Shown here piece by piece: positions 6,478 to 14,707 of a stretch of DNA of 17,567 nt (the first letter of the stretch is position 1; every line of letters starts with the position of its first letter). Below the pieces are notes generated by a model. The model was not told the DNA's origin and did not search any database. It saw nothing but the letters and a program-made list of their open reading frames with translations. Position numbers and translations under genes: made by a program. This stretch comes from Cellvibrionaceae bacterium (lineage in GTDB: Bacteria; Pseudomonadota; Gammaproteobacteria; Pseudomonadales; Cellvibrionaceae): positions 1 through 17,567 of the forward strand of contig JAOXRV010000214.1 of NCBI GenBank assembly GCA_025800435.1, read 5' to 3'.

Positions 6478-9400
6478 ATGAGTCAGTTGTTTAACCGTAT
6501 CCTTATAGCCAACCGCGGCGAGATTGCCCTGCGCATTGCCCGCAGCGCCGCCGAGCTGGGTATCGAAACCCTGGCGGTATACCCCCAAGACGATGCTGAA
6601 TCTCGCCATGTTCAAGGTGCCGATAAAGCTGTATCAATACCTGGGGCAGGTGTAAGTGCTTACTTGGATGTCGGGGCGATGATTCAGGTCGCGCTTGCCG
6701 AGGGGGCCGATGCGATTCACCCGGGCTACGGTTTTTTATCCGAGAACCCAGCTCTGGCCCAGGCCTGTAACGATGCGGGTATTACCTTTATTGGCGCCCC
6801 GGCCGAGCTATTGGCCCAGCTGGGGGATAAAACCCAGGCCCGGACCCTGGCCGAAAGCGCCGGCCAACCATTGCTGGCCGGCATCAATCGGCCTTGCTCC
6901 CTGACCGAAGTGGAGGCATTTTACGCCGCCCACGGCCCGGTGATGATTAAAGCCTTAGCCGGTGGCGGTGGCCGTGGAATTCGTGCAGTGAGCGAGCAAG
7001 GCGAGTTACACGCGGCCTACCAAAGTTGCCAGAGTGAGGCCAAGCTGAGCTTTGGCAGTGGCGAGGTGTATGTGGAGCAGCTGTTGCCCAGGGCTCGCCA
7101 TATTGAAGTGCAGATACTGGGTGACGGCCTGCAGGTGGCCCAGTTGGGTGAGCGCGAGTGCAGCTTGCAGCGGCGCAAACAAAAGCTGCTGGAAATAGCC
7201 CCGAGCCCAAGTCTGGGCGCCGATCAGCGCCGGGCTATTATCGACTCGGCGCTGGCGCTGGCGCAGGCGATTAATTATAAGGGCCTGGGCACCTTTGAAT
7301 ATCTGCTGGATGCGCAGGACCCCAGCAAGTTTTACTTTATGGAGATCAACCCGCGTATTCAGGTTGAGCATACCATCACCGAAGAGATCAGCGGCCAGGA
7401 TTTGGTCGCCCTGCAAATTCAATTGGCCGCCGGCCGCCCCTTGGCCGAGTTGGGTTTGGATAAACACAGTGGCGATGCCAATCGCGGTTTTGCTATTCAA
7501 GCGCGAGTGAATTTAGAGAGCCTGGCCGCCGATGGCAGTGCCAAGGCCGCCGCTGGTGTGCTCAGCCACTACCAGCCGCCGCGGGGCCTGGGTATTCGGG
7601 TGGATGACTATGGCTATAGTGGCTATTGCACCAGCCCCAGTTACGATAGTTTATTGGCGAAGGTTATTGCCAGCGGCCGCGACTACCCAAGTGCCCTAAA
7701 AAAACTGGGCCGGGCCCTGGCCGAGTTTGAACTGCAAGGCCCCAGCAGTAACCTGGGCTTGCTGTGCAAATTGCTTGGTCATAAGCAAGTGATCAGCAAT
7801 GAGGTGGATACCGAATTTGTAGAGCGCAGCTTGAGCGAGTTGCTGCAAACCGAGCACCGAGCTCGCTTTAGCAGTAACGCCGATACGGCGGCCGCGCAAA
7901 TTGTGGAAGACGATATACCCCCCGGCAGTTTTGCCCAGCGCTCACCCACCGCCGGTGTATTAACCGCCCTGTGTGTGGAGGTGGGCGATGAGGTGCAGCA
8001 GGGCCAAGACCTGGCGGTGGTCGAGGCGATGAAGATGGAGTTCCCGATCAAGGCCAGCCACCACGGCTGGGTGACCGAGCTTAAATTTGAATTGGGTGCG
8101 GTGGTGAACGAGCAGGCCCTGATTATGCTGGTGGAGGAAAACGAGGCCGCCAGCCATTTGGGCAGCAGTGAAGCCGAGCTGGACTTGGATAGCATTCGCG
8201 CCGATTTGCAGGAGTTTATCGAGCGCCGCAATAAAACCCTGGATGAGCATCGCCAAACCGCCGTGGCCAAGCGCCACAGCAAGGGCATGCGCACCGCCCG
8301 AGAAAATATCGACGATTTAATTGACCCCGGCAGTTTTAATGAATACGGCGCTTTTGCCCTGGCCGCCCAGCGCAAAATACGCAGTGTGGAAGAACTGATC
8401 GAGGTCAGCCCGGCTGATGGTATGGTGGCCGGCACCGCCCAAATTAATGGCGCCCAATTTGGCGAAGAGGCTGCTCGGGCCATGGTACTGAGCTATGATT
8501 ACACCGTCTTTGCCGGCACCCAGGGTATGATGAACCACAAGAAGACCGACCGGGTGCTGGGCATCGCCAAAGATTGGCAGCTGCCGGTGGTGCTTTTTGC
8601 AGAAGGCGGTGGCGGTCGCCCCTCGGATACGGATTTTGCCGGTGTCGCCGGGCTCGACTGCCACACCTTCTCGGCCATGGCCGAGCTATCGGGCCTGGTG
8701 CCCACCGTGGGTATTGTGGCCGGGCGCTGCTTTGCCGGTAACGCCGCCTTGCTGGGTGTGTGTGATGTCACCATCGCCACCGCCAATGCCACCGTGGGTA
8801 TGGGTGGCCCGGCCATGATCGAAGGCGGCGGTCTGGGCAAATACAGCCCTGAAGAAGTCGGCCCGGTCGAGCTGCAAGGCCCCAATGGGGTGATCGATAT
8901 TCTGGTTGAAGACGAGGCGGCGGCAGTGGCCGCTGCCAAGCAATACCTGGGCTATTTTCAAGGCCCGCTGGATCGGTGGGAGCAGCACGACCCGCGCCTG
9001 TTGCGCCACGCCATCCCCGAAAATCGTATGCAAATTTACGATGTTAAGCAGCTGATTGAACAACTGGCCGATGTTGGCTCGGTGTTGGAGCTGCGGCCCG
9101 AATTTGCCCGGGGTATGATTACCGCACTGGTTCGTATTGAAGGCAAAGCCATGGGCCTGGTGGCCAATAATCCGCGCTATTTGGGCGGTGCCATCGATGC
9201 TGAGGGCGCCGATAAAATGTCGCGCTTTATGCAATTGTGCGATGCCCACGGTCTGCCCATTTTATCCCTCTGCGATACCCCTGGGTTTATGGTGGGGCCA
9301 GAGTCCGAGGCCAAGGCAACTGTGCGCCATGTGTCGCGCATCTTTGTTACTGCCGCCAGTATTGGGGTGCCTTATATTACCCTGGTTACGCGCAAGGGTT

Positions 9401-9753
9401 ATGGCTTGGGTGCTCAGGGCATGGCCGCTGGTAGCTTCCACAACCCCATGTTGACGGCAGCCTGGCCCTCGGGTGAGTTTGGTGCCATGGGTATTGAAGG
9501 CGCGGTGCGCTTGGCGGCGGCCAAACAATTGGCCGCCATTGAAGACCCAGAGCAGCGCCAGGCGGTATTCCAAAAAATGGTGGACAAGATTTACGAAAGC
9601 GGTAAAGCTCTAAATATGGCCAGCTATTTGGAAATTGACGCGGTGATCGACCCACTGGAAAGTCGCCAGTGGATTGGGCGCGCACTGCAGGCCGCACCCA
9701 GGCGCAAAGATCGAGGGGCGGTTATAAATAGGCCTTGTGTGGATACCTGGTAA
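6478..9753 (+). CDS. Single-chain acyl-CoA carboxylase (BC-BCCP-CT fusion)
   Basis: This 1091-residue protein joins all three activities of a biotin-dependent carboxylase. Biotin carboxylase is at about 1-460 (ILIANRGEIALRIA, GGGGRGI, EINPRIQVEHTITEE). The biotin carrier is at about 483-550, with EAMKMEF and biotinyl lysine K519 (codon 8032-8034). A complete carboxyltransferase with both crotonase-like halves runs from about 560 to the end (GRCFAGNAALLG; LCDTPGFMVGPE; GYGLGAQGMAAGSF). The layout matches the single-chain long-chain acyl-CoA carboxylases known from mycobacteria and Rhodopseudomonas. Only about 20 residues lie between the biotin carboxylase and the carrier, so the BT domain of LiuD-type chains is not visible there. 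The substrate (acetyl-, propionyl- or longer acyl-CoA) cannot be read from sequence. AGGAAG sits five bases before the ATG. It is divergent from liuR across 198 bases, so shared control is possible but unproven. Confidence 0.9.
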   Translation: MSQLFNRILIANRGEIALRIARSAAELGIETLAVYPQDDAESRHVQGADKAVSIPGAGVSAYLDVGAMIQVALAEGADAIHPGYGFLSENPALAQACNDAGITFIGAPAELLAQLGDKTQARTLAESAGQPLLAGINRPCSLTEVEAFYAAHGPVMIKALAGGGGRGIRAVSEQGELHAAYQSCQSEAKLSFGSGEVYVEQLLPRARHIEVQILGDGLQVAQLGERECSLQRRKQKLLEIAPSPSLGADQRRAIIDSALALAQAINYKGLGTFEYLLDAQDPSKFYFMEINPRIQVEHTITEEISGQDLVALQIQLAAGRPLAELGLDKHSGDANRGFAIQARVNLESLAADGSAKAAAGVLSHYQPPRGLGIRVDDYGYSGYCTSPSYDSLLAKVIASGRDYPSALKKLGRALAEFELQGPSSNLGLLCKLLGHKQVISNEVDTEFVERSLSELLQTEHRARFSSNADTAAAQIVEDDIPPGSFAQRSPTAGVLTALCVEVGDEVQQGQDLAVVEAMKMEFPIKASHHGWVTELKFELGAVVNEQALIMLVEENEAASHLGSSEAELDLDSIRADLQEFIERRNKTLDEHRQTAVAKRHSKGMRTARENIDDLIDPGSFNEYGAFALAAQRKIRSVEELIEVSPADGMVAGTAQINGAQFGEEAARAMVLSYDYTVFAGTQGMMNHKKTDRVLGIAKDWQLPVVLFAEGGGGRPSDTDFAGVAGLDCHTFSAMAELSGLVPTVGIVAGRCFAGNAALLGVCDVTIATANATVGMGGPAMIEGGGLGKYSPEEVGPVELQGPNGVIDILVEDEAAAVAAAKQYLGYFQGPLDRWEQHDPRLLRHAIPENRMQIYDVKQLIEQLADVGSVLELRPEFARGMITALVRIEGKAMGLVANNPRYLGGAIDAEGADKMSRFMQLCDAHGLPILSLCDTPGFMVGPESEAKATVRHVSRIFVTAASIGVPYITLVTRKGYGLGAQGMAAGSFHNPMLTAAWPSGEFGAMGIEGAVRLAAAKQLAAIEDPEQRQAVFQKMVDKIYESGKALNMASYLEIDAVIDPLESRQWIGRALQAAPRRKDRGAVINRPCVDTW

Positions 9754-9853
9754 TACTGTGTTACCGTTTTAATCCATTTTAAATGAGCTGCTTGGCAGCT
9801 GGCCAACGAATAGTAAAAATTATCAAAACAGGCCGTAAGGCTAAGGGTGTCAG

Positions 9854-10321
9854 GTGAACAAACTCTACAGTGATATCAATACCCAGTTGCAAGGTTTAAT
9901 TGCCGGTGAGGATGATTGGATTTGCAATCTTGCCAATACTGCTGCCTTGCTGTGGCAATACCTGCCAGAGATAAACTGGGCGGGCTTTTACCTTAGCAAG
10001 GGCGACGAACTGGTACTGGGCCCCTTCCAGGGTAAACCCGCCTGTACCCGTATCGCCCTTGGGCGCGGTGTTTGCGGTACTGCTGCGGCCCAGCAGGAAC
10101 CCCAGTTGGTGCATGATGTGCACGCCTTTCCCGGTCATATCGCCTGCGATACCGCCTCCATGTCTGAGGTGGTGGTGCCGATGATTAAAGACGGCAAGGT
10201 AATAGGGGTGCTGGATGTGGATGCGCCGGTTAAATCCCGCTTTACCCAGGTGGATATAACCGGGCTTCAAGCGGTCGTCGAGCAGCTGCTGGCCAGTGAC
10301 AGCTGCCCTAGGGTAGCGTAG
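9854..10321 (+). CDS. msrC: Free-methionine-(R)-sulfoxide reductase (GAF domain)
   Basis: This 155-residue protein is a single GAF domain of the fRMsr (E. coli YebR/MsrC) type, which reduces free methionine-R-sulfoxide using cysteines recycled by thioredoxin. The three family cysteines are present at C64 (PACTRIALG), C74 (GRGVCGTAA) and C98 (HIACDTASMSE). Their spacing of 10 and 24 residues equals that in E. coli (84, 94, 118). The substrate-pocket segment SEVVVPMIKDGKVIGVLDVD is also typical. Translation starts at GTG, with TAAGGG six bases upstream. The gene follows the carboxylase by 100 bases on the same strand and converges on the acyltransferase gene, leaving only 8 bases between the stops, so there is no room for a separate terminator. 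Confidence 0.93.
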   Translation: MNKLYSDINTQLQGLIAGEDDWICNLANTAALLWQYLPEINWAGFYLSKGDELVLGPFQGKPACTRIALGRGVCGTAAAQQEPQLVHDVHAFPGHIACDTASMSEVVVPMIKDGKVIGVLDVDAPVKSRFTQVDITGLQAVVEQLLASDSCPRVA

Positions 10322-10329
10322 AGTTGGTT

Positions 10330-12042
10330 CTAACTGCCCAAGTAACGCTTGCGTTTGGCGGGCTTTAATTTGTGTAAATCGGCAATAAACAAGCCATCCA
10401 AGCAGTCGCCAAAGTCTGGGTCCACACTAAAAGTCAGCAGCTGAAAGCCATCGCCTTCAAACAGTGCGGTGTATTGCTTAAACAGCACCGGCATTTTATA
10501 GCCCGTTTCATTAAAGCGTTCTTGCAATAATTTTAAAGCTTCGTCTTTGCTCAGGTGGTTATAGTCTGCCGCCAATTGCTGCTGGCTTTCTAGGCTCAGG
10601 CGATAGGGCTGCTTGGCCGTGGCCCACTGCTTTTTGGCCGAGAAAAAGTGCTGGTAGTAATGCACCAGTTGATCCATCAGGGTGCGAGGATAGCGTGCAC
10701 TCATGCTGACCGGGCCAATTAAATAGCGCACGTCGGGGTTGTGGCGCAGATAGGCACCAATGCCCTGCCACAGATAATCCAAGCTGGCCTTGCCCCAGTA
10801 ATCGGGGTTTACAAAACTGCGGCCAAGCTCCAGGCCCTGTTCTAAAAACGGGGTAAAACCTTCTTCAAACTCGTACAGTGAGCTGGTATATAAACCTTGC
10901 TTGCCGTGCTCGGCAATAATCTTGGCGGCCTCGCCAATGCGGTAGGCGCCGGCAATTTCCAGGCGCTGGCTGTCCCACAGCACCAGGTGGCGGTAGCTTT
11001 TGTCGTATTGGTCTAGGTCGCGATTGCCACCAGTGCCTTCGCCCACTTTGCGAAACGCCACTTCGCGCAGGCGGCCAATTTCTTTGATTAGGGTTGAGCC
11101 CTCTTCGTACTCGGCCAGCAAGATACGGTTTTGATCGCGGGTTTCACCGAGCAGGCGTGCTTGGTTTAATTGCTGTACCAACTGCTGGCGGTCTTCCGGG
11201 TGGGCTATGGTTTTTTCGGTGATAAAAATAGGTTGGCGGCGCTTGCCAATTTTATACAAATGCTTGCGCAGGCGACGAATCAGGCCGCGATCGCCCAGCT
11301 TTTCGTTGCTTAGGGCCGAGGCGGGAATGGTCTCGCCGATGCGGAACTGAATTTGCGCCGATTGCTTGTTAAACATTTCCCGCGCCAGCAGGGCGGTGCC
11401 CAGGGGTTTAAACAGCATTGAAGAGGCATAGAACAACAGCGAGTTTTTGGCGCCAATAAACACCGGTAGCAGCGGTGCCTTGGCCTTGCGTGCAAAGTGC
11501 AAGAAGCCCGAGCGCCAGCGGGTGTCTTTTACCCCGGTGGGGCGAGCACGGGAAACTTCGCCAGAGGGGAAGATAATAATCGCCTCTTCGCGCTCTAAGG
11601 CTTCCATAACTGCGCGATAGCTTTTGCGGGTGCTGCTGCCGCCCATATTATCCAGTGGGATAAACAGTGAGTGCAGGGCGTCGAAGTTCATCAACATATC
11701 GTTGGCGACAATTTTTACATCCCGGCGCACTTCACCTACCAGGCGTAAAATGGCCAGACCGTCGAGGGAGCCAATTGGGTGGTTGGCAATAATCACCACT
11801 CGGCCCTGTGCCGGAATATTATTGCGGTCGCGGGTGCTGACGCTGTAGCTAAAATTAAAGTAGTCGAAGACCTGATCGATAAACTCAAAGCCACTGAGAT
11901 CGCCATTCTCTTCCAGAAACTCGTTGATTTCATCGGAGTGGGTGATCTTTTTAATCAGCGATAAAGTGGGTTTGCGAATTAACTCCGGCTGCTGGGAGAA
12001 GTTCGGAAATTTATTATTAACCGCTTGTTCAATATCAATCAT
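10330..12042 (-). CDS. Fused acyltransferase, OlsF-like ornithine-lipid synthase candidate
   Basis: This 570-residue cytoplasmic or membrane-peripheral protein has two acyltransferase domains. The N-terminal half (about 50-270) is PlsC-like: NHPIGSLDG supplies His88 and Asp94 in the HX5D spacing of this subfamily rather than the usual HX4D, and FPSGEVSR (158-165) matches the acyl-acceptor phosphate motif. The C-terminal half (about 285-470) is GNAT-like and resembles OlsB: LAEYEEGS, GAYRIGEA, LELGRSFVNPDYWG and LWQGIGAYLRHNP. This order is that of OlsF, in which the C-terminal part N-acylates ornithine (or another amino acid) and the N-terminal part adds the second acyl chain. I chose the ATG at 12042, six bases after AGGTAGG; a TTG at 12048 is too close to that site. 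The head-group amino acid is not deducible, and a glycine-type lipid is possible. Confidence 0.75.
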   Translation of the reverse strand: MIDIEQAVNNKFPNFSQQPELIRKPTLSLIKKITHSDEINEFLEENGDLSGFEFIDQVFDYFNFSYSVSTRDRNNIPAQGRVVIIANHPIGSLDGLAILRLVGEVRRDVKIVANDMLMNFDALHSLFIPLDNMGGSSTRKSYRAVMEALEREEAIIIFPSGEVSRARPTGVKDTRWRSGFLHFARKAKAPLLPVFIGAKNSLLFYASSMLFKPLGTALLAREMFNKQSAQIQFRIGETIPASALSNEKLGDRGLIRRLRKHLYKIGKRRQPIFITEKTIAHPEDRQQLVQQLNQARLLGETRDQNRILLAEYEEGSTLIKEIGRLREVAFRKVGEGTGGNRDLDQYDKSYRHLVLWDSQRLEIAGAYRIGEAAKIIAEHGKQGLYTSSLYEFEEGFTPFLEQGLELGRSFVNPDYWGKASLDYLWQGIGAYLRHNPDVRYLIGPVSMSARYPRTLMDQLVHYYQHFFSAKKQWATAKQPYRLSLESQQQLAADYNHLSKDEALKLLQERFNETGYKMPVLFKQYTALFEGDGFQLLTFSVDPDFGDCLDGLFIADLHKLKPAKRKRYLGS

Positions 12043-12162
12043 AGTCAACCTACCTGTGCTTATCGGCGTAGGATGCGCACATTAAGTGACCAGATGATTA
12101 CGCGCAGGTGACAGTTGTGTGACAGGGGCAGGCTAGCCCCAAAGGCTCACACCCAGGCCGGC

Positions 12163-13263
12163 TTATTTTTGCGCTTGCAGGTGGCGCAATTGGTCATTGA
12201 GCAGGTCGACATAGGGCGGCTTGATGGCGTCGATATAAAAGTTGTGCTGGTCTTCACTTAGCTCCAGTTGCTCGGTCAACTGGGTCTCGGCCAGCAGGGT
12301 TTTGTCCGCCAGTACACTGGCGTGGGGTAGGGCATCCAGCTGGCTGCGCTGGATCTGGCTGCCCCGGTAGGCGGCAAATAAATCGCTGTAACTTTCACCT
12401 TTGGCGGGGGGTAGTATGGCGGCTTTAAAATGCAGTTTAATACCATCCCGGCTGCGGCCCAGCTCAACCAATAGTTTGGTGGAGCAGATGGCGTTAAAGA
12501 TGGCCTGCTCGTGGCTGACTTCTTCATCGCTGTGAAAACCGCAGTGAAAAGAGTGGCCGTCTACCCACAGCAGCTTGCCACTATAGAGTGACAAAATGGC
12601 TTGCAGTTGCTGATTTACCTCGCCTAGCAGCTCTTCCAAAGCGGTGGCGCTAAGCTGTTTTTGTAAGCTGGCCAGGTTGCCACTTTGCACCACCAGCCAG
12701 GCGACCAGCTGTGGCTCGGGGGCTGCGGGCTCGCTCGGGCCAAGTTGCAGCAGCGGCGCATTGCCCTGTTTGCTGCGGTGTTGCCAGTAGATATTGATCA
12801 AGGCCCCAGCCAATAAAATAAGCGCCAACAGGCCCAATGCCCCTTGGTTTTCCTGCTCCACAAAGGCGTCGGAGTCTACCCCGACGCTGACATAGCCGGC
12901 CACCGAATCGTGCAAGTTAATGGGGGCGGTAAATTCGCTTTGGTCTTTATTGCCGCCGCGCTGACGCGCGGTTTTGCCAGCCTGGGCCAGCAGTTTATTG
13001 TCCACCGAATGGAAGGTGACACTGGCGATGCCGCGCTCGCGCTTGGCGTTCTCGGCCAGTACCTGCAGGCTGACTAAATCGCGGGTCAGGGCGGGGCTTT
13101 CGGCCTGTTGGGCGATATTGCGTGCCAGCATCTGGCCATAGCTTTGGTTGAGGTGTTGGCGCTGCTGTTGCAGTTTGTTTTGGTTGGCCCAGCCCAGCAC
13201 CAACACGGCTACTAGAGCGCCGAGTAAAAATGCAGAGAGTTTTGGTAGGGCGGGCAGCTTCAT
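12163..13263 (-). CDS. AhpA/YtjB-family two-pass membrane protein, degenerate cyclase-like C-terminus
   Basis: This 366-residue inner-membrane protein has a TM helix at about 9-26, a periplasmic segment of about 115 residues, a second TM helix at about 141-159, and a cytoplasmic domain from about 185 to 325. The arrangement and the position divergent from serB match the YtjB/Smp (AhpA) family, whose function is poorly known. The cytoplasmic part reads like a class III nucleotidyl cyclase core (LVVQSGNLASLQKQL, then GGKLLWVDGHSFHCGF-like spacing and a helix beginning AIFNAICSTKLLVEL). The first metal-binding aspartate is absent (VQSGN instead of xxDxxG), so catalysis is unlikely. The cyclase resemblance is my own reading by eye. 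The ATG at 13263 follows an AAGAAG-type site. No recognised partner lies in the same operon. Confidence 0.62.
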   Translation of the reverse strand: MKLPALPKLSAFLLGALVAVLVLGWANQNKLQQQRQHLNQSYGQMLARNIAQQAESPALTRDLVSLQVLAENAKRERGIASVTFHSVDNKLLAQAGKTARQRGGNKDQSEFTAPINLHDSVAGYVSVGVDSDAFVEQENQGALGLLALILLAGALINIYWQHRSKQGNAPLLQLGPSEPAAPEPQLVAWLVVQSGNLASLQKQLSATALEELLGEVNQQLQAILSLYSGKLLWVDGHSFHCGFHSDEEVSHEQAIFNAICSTKLLVELGRSRDGIKLHFKAAILPPAKGESYSDLFAAYRGSQIQRSQLDALPHASVLADKTLLAETQLTEQLELSEDQHNFYIDAIKPPYVDLLNDQLRHLQAQK

Positions 13264-13402
13264 AGGGGCTTCTTATCCTGGGGTGGTGTTTTCGGTCGCG
13301 GCCACAGGGGGCAGCGGGGGCGACTATTGTAGTGCTGATATCTGAACCCCAGCATTCTACCTGTAAGACTATTGTCTTGGCCATGGCCTTTCTTGGCTTG
13401 CC

Positions 13403-13431
13403 TTGGCCTGCAGCCCTGCGGGGCCTATAAT
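13403..13431 (+). promoter_or_regulatory. Predicted serB promoter
   Basis: TTGGCC (13403-13408) and a consensus TATAAT (13426-13431) are exactly 17 bases apart on the plus strand. The predicted start near 13438 leaves a leader of about 27 bases before the GTG at 13465 and supports that start over the upstream ATG at 13372. Confidence 0.72.
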
Positions 13432-13464
13432 GGCGGCCCTTTGATCAGCCCTAGAGAGAAGCCC

Positions 13465-14436
13465 GTGTTACCGCCCCTAGCCCTAACCGAAGCCGCCCAG
13501 GCCGACGCCAATATTCGCGCCCTAAATCTCACCGCCGCAGAAGCGTTTGCCGCCGACCAGCACAGCCCGCGCCTGGTGCTGATGGCTAAGCAGCCCGGGG
13601 CACTTGCCGAGGTTTTGGCGACCCTTGCGGATTGGCCCCTGCGCGGCTTAGACAGCCTGGGGGCTAAGGCCTGGCAGTTGTTTTTAACTAGCCCCCTGGA
13701 TGATGCCCAGCGCGAGCAGTTAGCGGCTAAGAAGCTTGAGGCCGAGCAGCTGGGCTTTGACCTAAATTATCTAGCCCAGGGGCCAGCGCACTGGCTGCAG
13801 GGCAATGGCCTGGCCTGTTTTGATATGGACTCCACCCTGATTCAGGTTGAAGTGATCGACGAACTGGCCAAAGCTCACGGGGTGGGCGAGCAGGTTTCGG
13901 CGGTGACCGAGGCGGCCATGCGCGGCGAGTTGGATTTTATTCAGAGCTTTAGCCAGCGTATGGCCAAGTTAAAGGGGCTTGAGGAAACCGTTTTGGCTGA
14001 GATTGCCGCCAGTTTGCCGGTCAGCGAGGGCATGCCCGAGTTGATTGCGGGGCTGCAGGCCCTGGGCTATAAAACTGCGATTCTCTCCGGTGGTTTTGAT
14101 TATTTTGCCCGCCACCTGCAAAAGCTCTACGGTTTTGATCATGTATTTGCCAATACTTTGCATATTGTCGACGGTAAGCTCACCGGTGAAGTACACGGCC
14201 GGGTGGTTGACGGTGCGCGCAAGGCCGAGCTGTTGCAGCAGCTGGCGGCCCAGTACGAGCTGGATTTAGACCGCACCATCGCCGTCGGTGACGGCGCCAA
14301 CGACCTGCCCATGCTCGGCCTGGCCGGCCTGGGTGTGGCCTTTCGGGCCAAGCCAATTGTGCGGGCCCAGGCGAGTTTTAGTGTGACTGAGTTAGGTTTG
14401 GATGGTGTTTTATATATTTTAGGCCAAAGTAAATAA
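13465..14436 (+). CDS. serB: Phosphoserine phosphatase
   Basis: This 323-residue protein dephosphorylates O-phosphoserine, the last step of serine synthesis. The C-terminal HAD domain is complete: motif I FDMDSTL with nucleophile D120 and D122, motif II ILSGGFDYF, the motif III lysine in GARKAELL, and GDGANDLPM as the metal-binding loop. The first ~100 residues form the ACT-like N-terminal region of long SerB proteins (E. coli SerB is a similar length). I chose the GTG at 13465 because AGAGAGAAG directly precedes it at normal spacing and a promoter lies between it and the in-frame ATG at 13372. The extra 31 residues from that ATG would be Cys/Pro-rich and unlike SerB. It is divergent from the AhpA/YtjB-type gene, as ytjB and serB are in enterics. 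Confidence 0.95.
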   Translation: MLPPLALTEAAQADANIRALNLTAAEAFAADQHSPRLVLMAKQPGALAEVLATLADWPLRGLDSLGAKAWQLFLTSPLDDAQREQLAAKKLEAEQLGFDLNYLAQGPAHWLQGNGLACFDMDSTLIQVEVIDELAKAHGVGEQVSAVTEAAMRGELDFIQSFSQRMAKLKGLEETVLAEIAASLPVSEGMPELIAGLQALGYKTAILSGGFDYFARHLQKLYGFDHVFANTLHIVDGKLTGEVHGRVVDGARKAELLQQLAAQYELDLDRTIAVGDGANDLPMLGLAGLGVAFRAKPIVRAQASFSVTELGLDGVLYILGQSK

Positions 14437-14560
14437 CTTAAGTTACCGTAGTGCCTTCGTTGCCGGCACCAAACCCTAGCGTTGTTGCACATCTAAGCCG
14501 ATGTGTCTGTATAACTAAACCACACTCTCGCGTGCAAACTATCAGCTGGGCTCGATGTAA

Positions 14561-14670
14561 GCTAAAGGGGTGGGGTGTACTTTCGCAGTGACTAGGCTTC
14601 CGGATGAAACGGGGGCAGCTACATGGATGTAGCGCATTGGAACGGAGAAAGTGCACCCCACCCCTTTAGC
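14561..14670 (+). repeat. Palindromic structured repeat element, copy 2 (after serB)
   Basis: This 110-bp element has 24-bp arms (14561-14584 and 14647-14670) with a single mismatch. The core contains a perfect hairpin GCTACAT-GG-ATGTAGC (14618-14633). The core shares GACTAGGCT, GGATG, AACGGGG and CATGGATG with the reverse complement of copy 1, with about three quarters of core positions identical by eye. It starts 124 bases after the serB stop, with the core in the sense direction of serB. It lies in the 271-base convergent gap between serB and fimX, where I see nothing else of note. Confidence 0.85.
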
Positions 14671-14707
14671 TGGGTTTATGTTACTTAAGTTGGTATGCCG
14701 AGTGACA

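Noticed and set aside
9786..9800. Hairpin AGCTGC-TTG-GCAGCT after the carboxylase gene as a terminator
   Set aside because: The stem is only 6 bp, no T-run follows on either strand, and the next gene reads in the same direction.
12125..12140. GGGGC-AGGCTA-GCCCC hairpin between the membrane gene and the acyltransferase gene as a terminator
   Set aside because: It has a 5-bp stem and no T-tract. The nearby GTGACAG direct repeat (about 12109-12126) is also too short to call.
13372..13464. 31-residue N-terminal extension of SerB from the ATG at 13372
   Set aside because: A consensus promoter (13403-13431) and a strong Shine-Dalgarno before the GTG at 13465 show that the extension is not translated.
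14434..14690. ACTTAAGT-type palindromes flanking repeat copy 2 (near 14435-14445 and 14681-14688) as target-site duplications
   Set aside because: They are more than 10 bases away from the arms, are short self-palindromes, and have no counterpart around copy 1.
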